DNA of 64,000 nt, from NCBI GenBank assembly GCA_004802725.1, contig SGPM01000125.1, forward strand, positions 1 to 64,000, in the 5' to 3' direction. The notes below the pieces were generated by a model. That model made no database searches, was not told where the DNA came from, and worked only from the letters and a program-made list of their open reading frames with translations. The stretch's first letter is position 1. The number at the start of each line of letters is the position of its first letter. The DNA is from Antrodiella citrinella (taxonomy: Eukaryota > Basidiomycota > Agaricomycetes > Polyporales > Steccherinaceae). Shown here in pieces: positions 60,927-64,000 of the stretch. The translations under genes and the position numbers were made by a program.

Positions 60927-62624
60927 ATGATTCCTGATACGATGGCGGGAGACGTATTTGTCGACTTTTTGCAGTAAGTTGGCGCAATCGTTGTGATACC
61001 ACTACTGCGGCTGCTCAAGTTCCATTTAGAGATGTGGAAATTCTCGCGAAACGAAGCGAAGTCCTGAGCTTAGCGGACAAGTCGACAGAGTGGTTGATTG
61101 AGGAAGAAGAGAGGATACACAGACAGCTGTCGACAGTCCGCACATTCATCAACGCGGGACCACGCGTCTTGATTGGCTCTCTTTCAGAGGATCTCCTGTT
61201 GAAGATTTTCATGTGCGTCCGAACATCCAGTTCGTCCGATGAGATTGGAGGACTGTTGCGTTGGACTCGAACGTGTTATGGTCCTCTTTAGGACTGTGGT
61301 CGCCGTCGTTTGTGTCCATGTGCGTTCAGCGGGCGGGGGAAGCCCCACTGAACCTGCACGTGGACAAGACGGATGACGACGATGAACTGGACATGGATGC
61401 AATATCACCACACGCCGGTCGTTTGGTTGTCGTGGACGTCAGGTTCCGATTTGAACTCATGGAAAAGTTCAGCGGATGTTTGGAGAACGAGACATGGACT
61501 CGGCTGGAGACTTTAACATTGACTTTGCCTCTGCGTCTTCCCATCGCCTTTTCCTTCAGCGACCACCATCTTCCCAATTTCCGCGACTTTCGCTTGGACG
61601 GCGTCGTTCCCCGCTCCTGGTCGAGTGCCATATTCCGAGATCTTCACACCCTTCACTTGGAAAACGATTTTCACGATGACAGCATGCTACCATCCTTTGA
61701 AGCATTCTTGGACGTGCTGGATAGCTGTCTCTTACTACAGAACCTACTGGTCAGACGCTCTCCATGTCGACACCTATTGTCAGAAGAGGTGACGAAGTAC
61801 CCAGAACCCAAACGGGTCGTGCAACTCCATCACCTCCTCAGCCTCCAACTAGACTTCTCCCAAGAAATCGACATCGCATACTTGCTTGCACATCTGGTAA
61901 TCCCGCAGAAGACGCGTGTCTCAATCAACAGACTCCGTCAAACGACAAACAATGGTGCTCTAGCATGTCTTCCTCGCAGCAAAGCCAACTTCGAACTCCT
62001 GAAGGCCATCACGTCTGTGAGAGTGACTAGCGACGAAACGGATATTATTGACGGGACGACAGCCACGACAGTCTATGGATGGTTCGCTCACGACGATCCA
62101 AAGCAGTGCTTGAAGCTGGATGCTCAGCATGCTCAGCATGCTCAAGCGGCAAAAGAGGTCTTCAGGAGAACAGAGGTCCGGGCTACGCTCTTCGAGATGG
62201 GTATAGCATTCCCGCAGCTGCAATACTTGAAGGTCATTTGTCTCGATGGCGCACGATTGCTGCCGATTGCTGAGGAGGAATGGGTCCGTATACTCAAATC
62301 CCTTCCACTACTCGTTCGACTAGAGCTCCGCATGAAAAGCGCACCCCCCCCCCCCACTTGAAAAGAGACCTGGCACATATCAAGGTTTTCCTGCGGACTC
62401 TGACTGTGTCCTCTTCGTCATCCGAACGACCTCTGTTGCCGCACTTGGAGCTGGCAAAGCTGTGGACCGTACCTCGCAACTGGTTTTTGAGAGCAAACTG
62501 CCAGATGTCGGACGAGGTCCACGATTGCCTGACATCTCGTGCAACAATCATGCCGTCATTTAGAATCCAGCTCAACCGGCACCAGTTTTTCAACACTGTA
62601 GAAAGTGACTCAGATGATGAGTAG
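60927..62624 (+). pseudogene. F-box protein broken by two frame changes
   Basis: Exon 1 (60927-60973) joins 61030 onward in phase. A helix (I-E-E-E-E-R-I-H-R-Q-L) and an F-box start (L-S-E-D-L-L-L-K-I-F) follow. Near 61240 the frame shifts: D-W-R-T-V-A-L-D-S-N-V-L-W, the second half of the F-box, continues one frame over, with the middle H-V-S-H-V-C part lost. M-C-V-Q-R-A-G-E-A-P-L-N-L and an LRR-like region run to 62343. There a run of 12 C (62344-62355) gives P-P-P-P-T-stop. The frame one step over continues H-L-K-R-D-L-A-H-I-K-V-F for about 85 more codons to the stop at 62624. Either a recent pseudogene or base-calling errors at low-complexity sites. Confidence 0.7.
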
Positions 62625-64000
62625 ATGACACCATAGGTCTATAGGTATGCTCCATTTTCGAAACCATATGATACCGTAGCTACAGAGACTCATATTCAAT
62701 CTGCAGTCCTAGGCCGTTAGACAGTGTGCTGCTACAAATGCAGGCAACGGATGCAGAGGGGACATGAAAGAGAGGCTGAGGTAACAATTCCAGCGACATG
62801 TACTGTGCAACTGCGAACTTGGATGTCGTTCCCACATAGTCCTACTATCTAGGGATTTTGCTCTCTATCTCGAAACACCAATACGGGTGGGAAGGTAGAC
62901 GAGCTACATGCTACCTAGGAGTGGTGACGGTGTGTAAAGTGCGAAGATCGTCCACGAGGATATTCAAGTTGAAAGAGAGACACTTAGGCGAATAAAACGA
63001 AGTTCAACGATCCAGGGATGGCCTTTGAACTCAGCTACTCTCATCTCATACGAGCTCGCCTTCTCAGTGTCTCACCGGTGCTACAGCTGTTGACTCGGAC
63101 TACCCGGCCAGCACTTTCGCAAAATGCCGAGGAGCGCGAAACTCCGCCGTACTCCGCAGCGCGCCATCGCCAATGGCGATGGCGGACTGACCCACACATC
63201 TGTAACGGTGGCTCCAGACACCACACATTCACGTTCTCTACAAGGCACAAAACTTGAATACTTACCTCAGATCTGGGTGCCAGCCTGGCCAAGGCTGAGG
63301 GTATTTATTTCCAGCCTCGCTGAATACAGTGGCCGGCCCTCAGAGTCACACGGACGTCGTGTAAGTCTCATCTTTCCGTTAGCTGATGTCCTACGCACAG
63401 AAAAATACTCAAGTGGACAACTACCATGGATACTACTCCTGAAATCGAACGAAGATGAGTAGAACATCCTCTGGATTAAAGTTCTTACCCGCTGCCAATA
63501 TGATGCCTTTCACGGACTGTAGTTGTCCACCGTGACTGTCTGGACATCCAGTGTCGGCCCCTTCGGAGAAGGAACACACGTCCGAGTCGTCGAGACTTAA
63601 ACGTTGACGTGACTCGGATACTTTGGGCCCGCCATGGGACGTCCCTCCCATTCGAATACCAAGACCACCGACCGACGACGACGACGGCCAGAGACCCTGC
63701 TCGGTCAAGACATGTTGGCAGCGTGTTCAAAGCAGCTAGCTTTCCTTGTACGAGCCAGCAAAAACACGGGCTAGAGGCTCACGTTACGCGTATATTCCAC
63801 TCGGAAGCTCCACTCGCGTGGCTCAGACCCAATTCGTCCGCCAGGTTATACGGTCGGGTTCTGATAGTCACGATAGTCATTCTGTGATTCTAGGGGGTGT
63901 CGCGGGTGCACATCTCCTAGATCATTTCTCTCGAGGGCACTGGCGAACTCGGGTTCGACGTACCGCCCTTTGATACTGGGTCGAACTCGTCAAGATCTAA
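62625..64000. other. terminal 1.4 kb, no gene recognised
   Basis: Short frames on both strands (for example 63124-63462 and 63609-63887) show no domain, start context or splicing. A perfect hairpin with 10-bp arms CGCCATCGCC / GGCGATGGCG and a 3-nt loop lies at 63162-63184. The next gene presumably lies beyond the window. Confidence 0.4.

Overview
The window looks like nuclear DNA of an Agaricomycete basidiomycete (mushroom or bracket fungus; an order such as Polyporales is only a guess). Genes are split by many short GT-AG introns, mostly about 40-80 bp. Families typical of that class are present: a DUF6589 protein, a DUF6535 membrane protein, a HET-domain protein, WSC repeats, and F-box proteins sharing a C-V-Q-R-A-G motif. 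No bacterial, organellar, CRISPR, rRNA or convincing tRNA feature was seen. Exon models were built by hand from splice sites and reading-frame continuity, and the intact models have summed lengths divisible by three.

Positions 1-25200 form a repeat-like, gene-poor island. It holds two multi-exon genes whose C-termini carry an H-x-D ... H pattern like 2-oxoglutarate/Fe(II) oxygenases (349-2300 and 14595-17327, + strand). It also holds a LINE endonuclease fragment (4261-4743), a frameshifted SAP-like gene (5239-6390, - strand), and an intact 683-aa gene with a Zn2Cys6-spaced cysteine cluster and a coiled coil (8133-10402, - strand). Two decayed host-type genes lie side by side: a Sec61-alpha copy (12211-13213) and a WSC-repeat protein (13700-14390). 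The island ends with a DUF6589 gene that has one frameshift near its 3' end (21125-24725). The stretch 17328-21124 has no gene I can support.

Positions 25200-36000 mix housekeeping and lineage-specific genes. They are an intact F-box gene (25211-26671, -), the DEAD-box helicase DHH1/DDX6 (27545-29286, +), a type II membrane glycosyltransferase with a DxD motif (30090-31558, +), a tandem pair of about 163-aa proteins of unknown function with the same gene structure and the same TATA sequence (33026-33647 and 34248-34880, +), and an F-box relic (35400-35860, -).

Positions 36000-64000 hold a 1007-aa PH-domain protein (36783-40118, +), a DHA1-type MFS transporter (41073-42877, -) with a detached fragment of its 3' end (44890-45115, -), an NmrA-like Rossmann protein (47581-48856, +), a HET-domain protein (49567-51747, +), the protein phosphatase 1 catalytic subunit (53662-55025, +), a 1190-aa DUF6535 membrane protein (56404-60175, +), and an F-box gene broken by two frame changes, one at a 12-C run (60927-62624, +). 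DHH1 (mRNA decapping/translation repression) and PP1 are the clear conserved housekeeping genes. The other genes are mostly regulatory, lineage-specific or mobile-element related, and I see no metabolic gene cluster.
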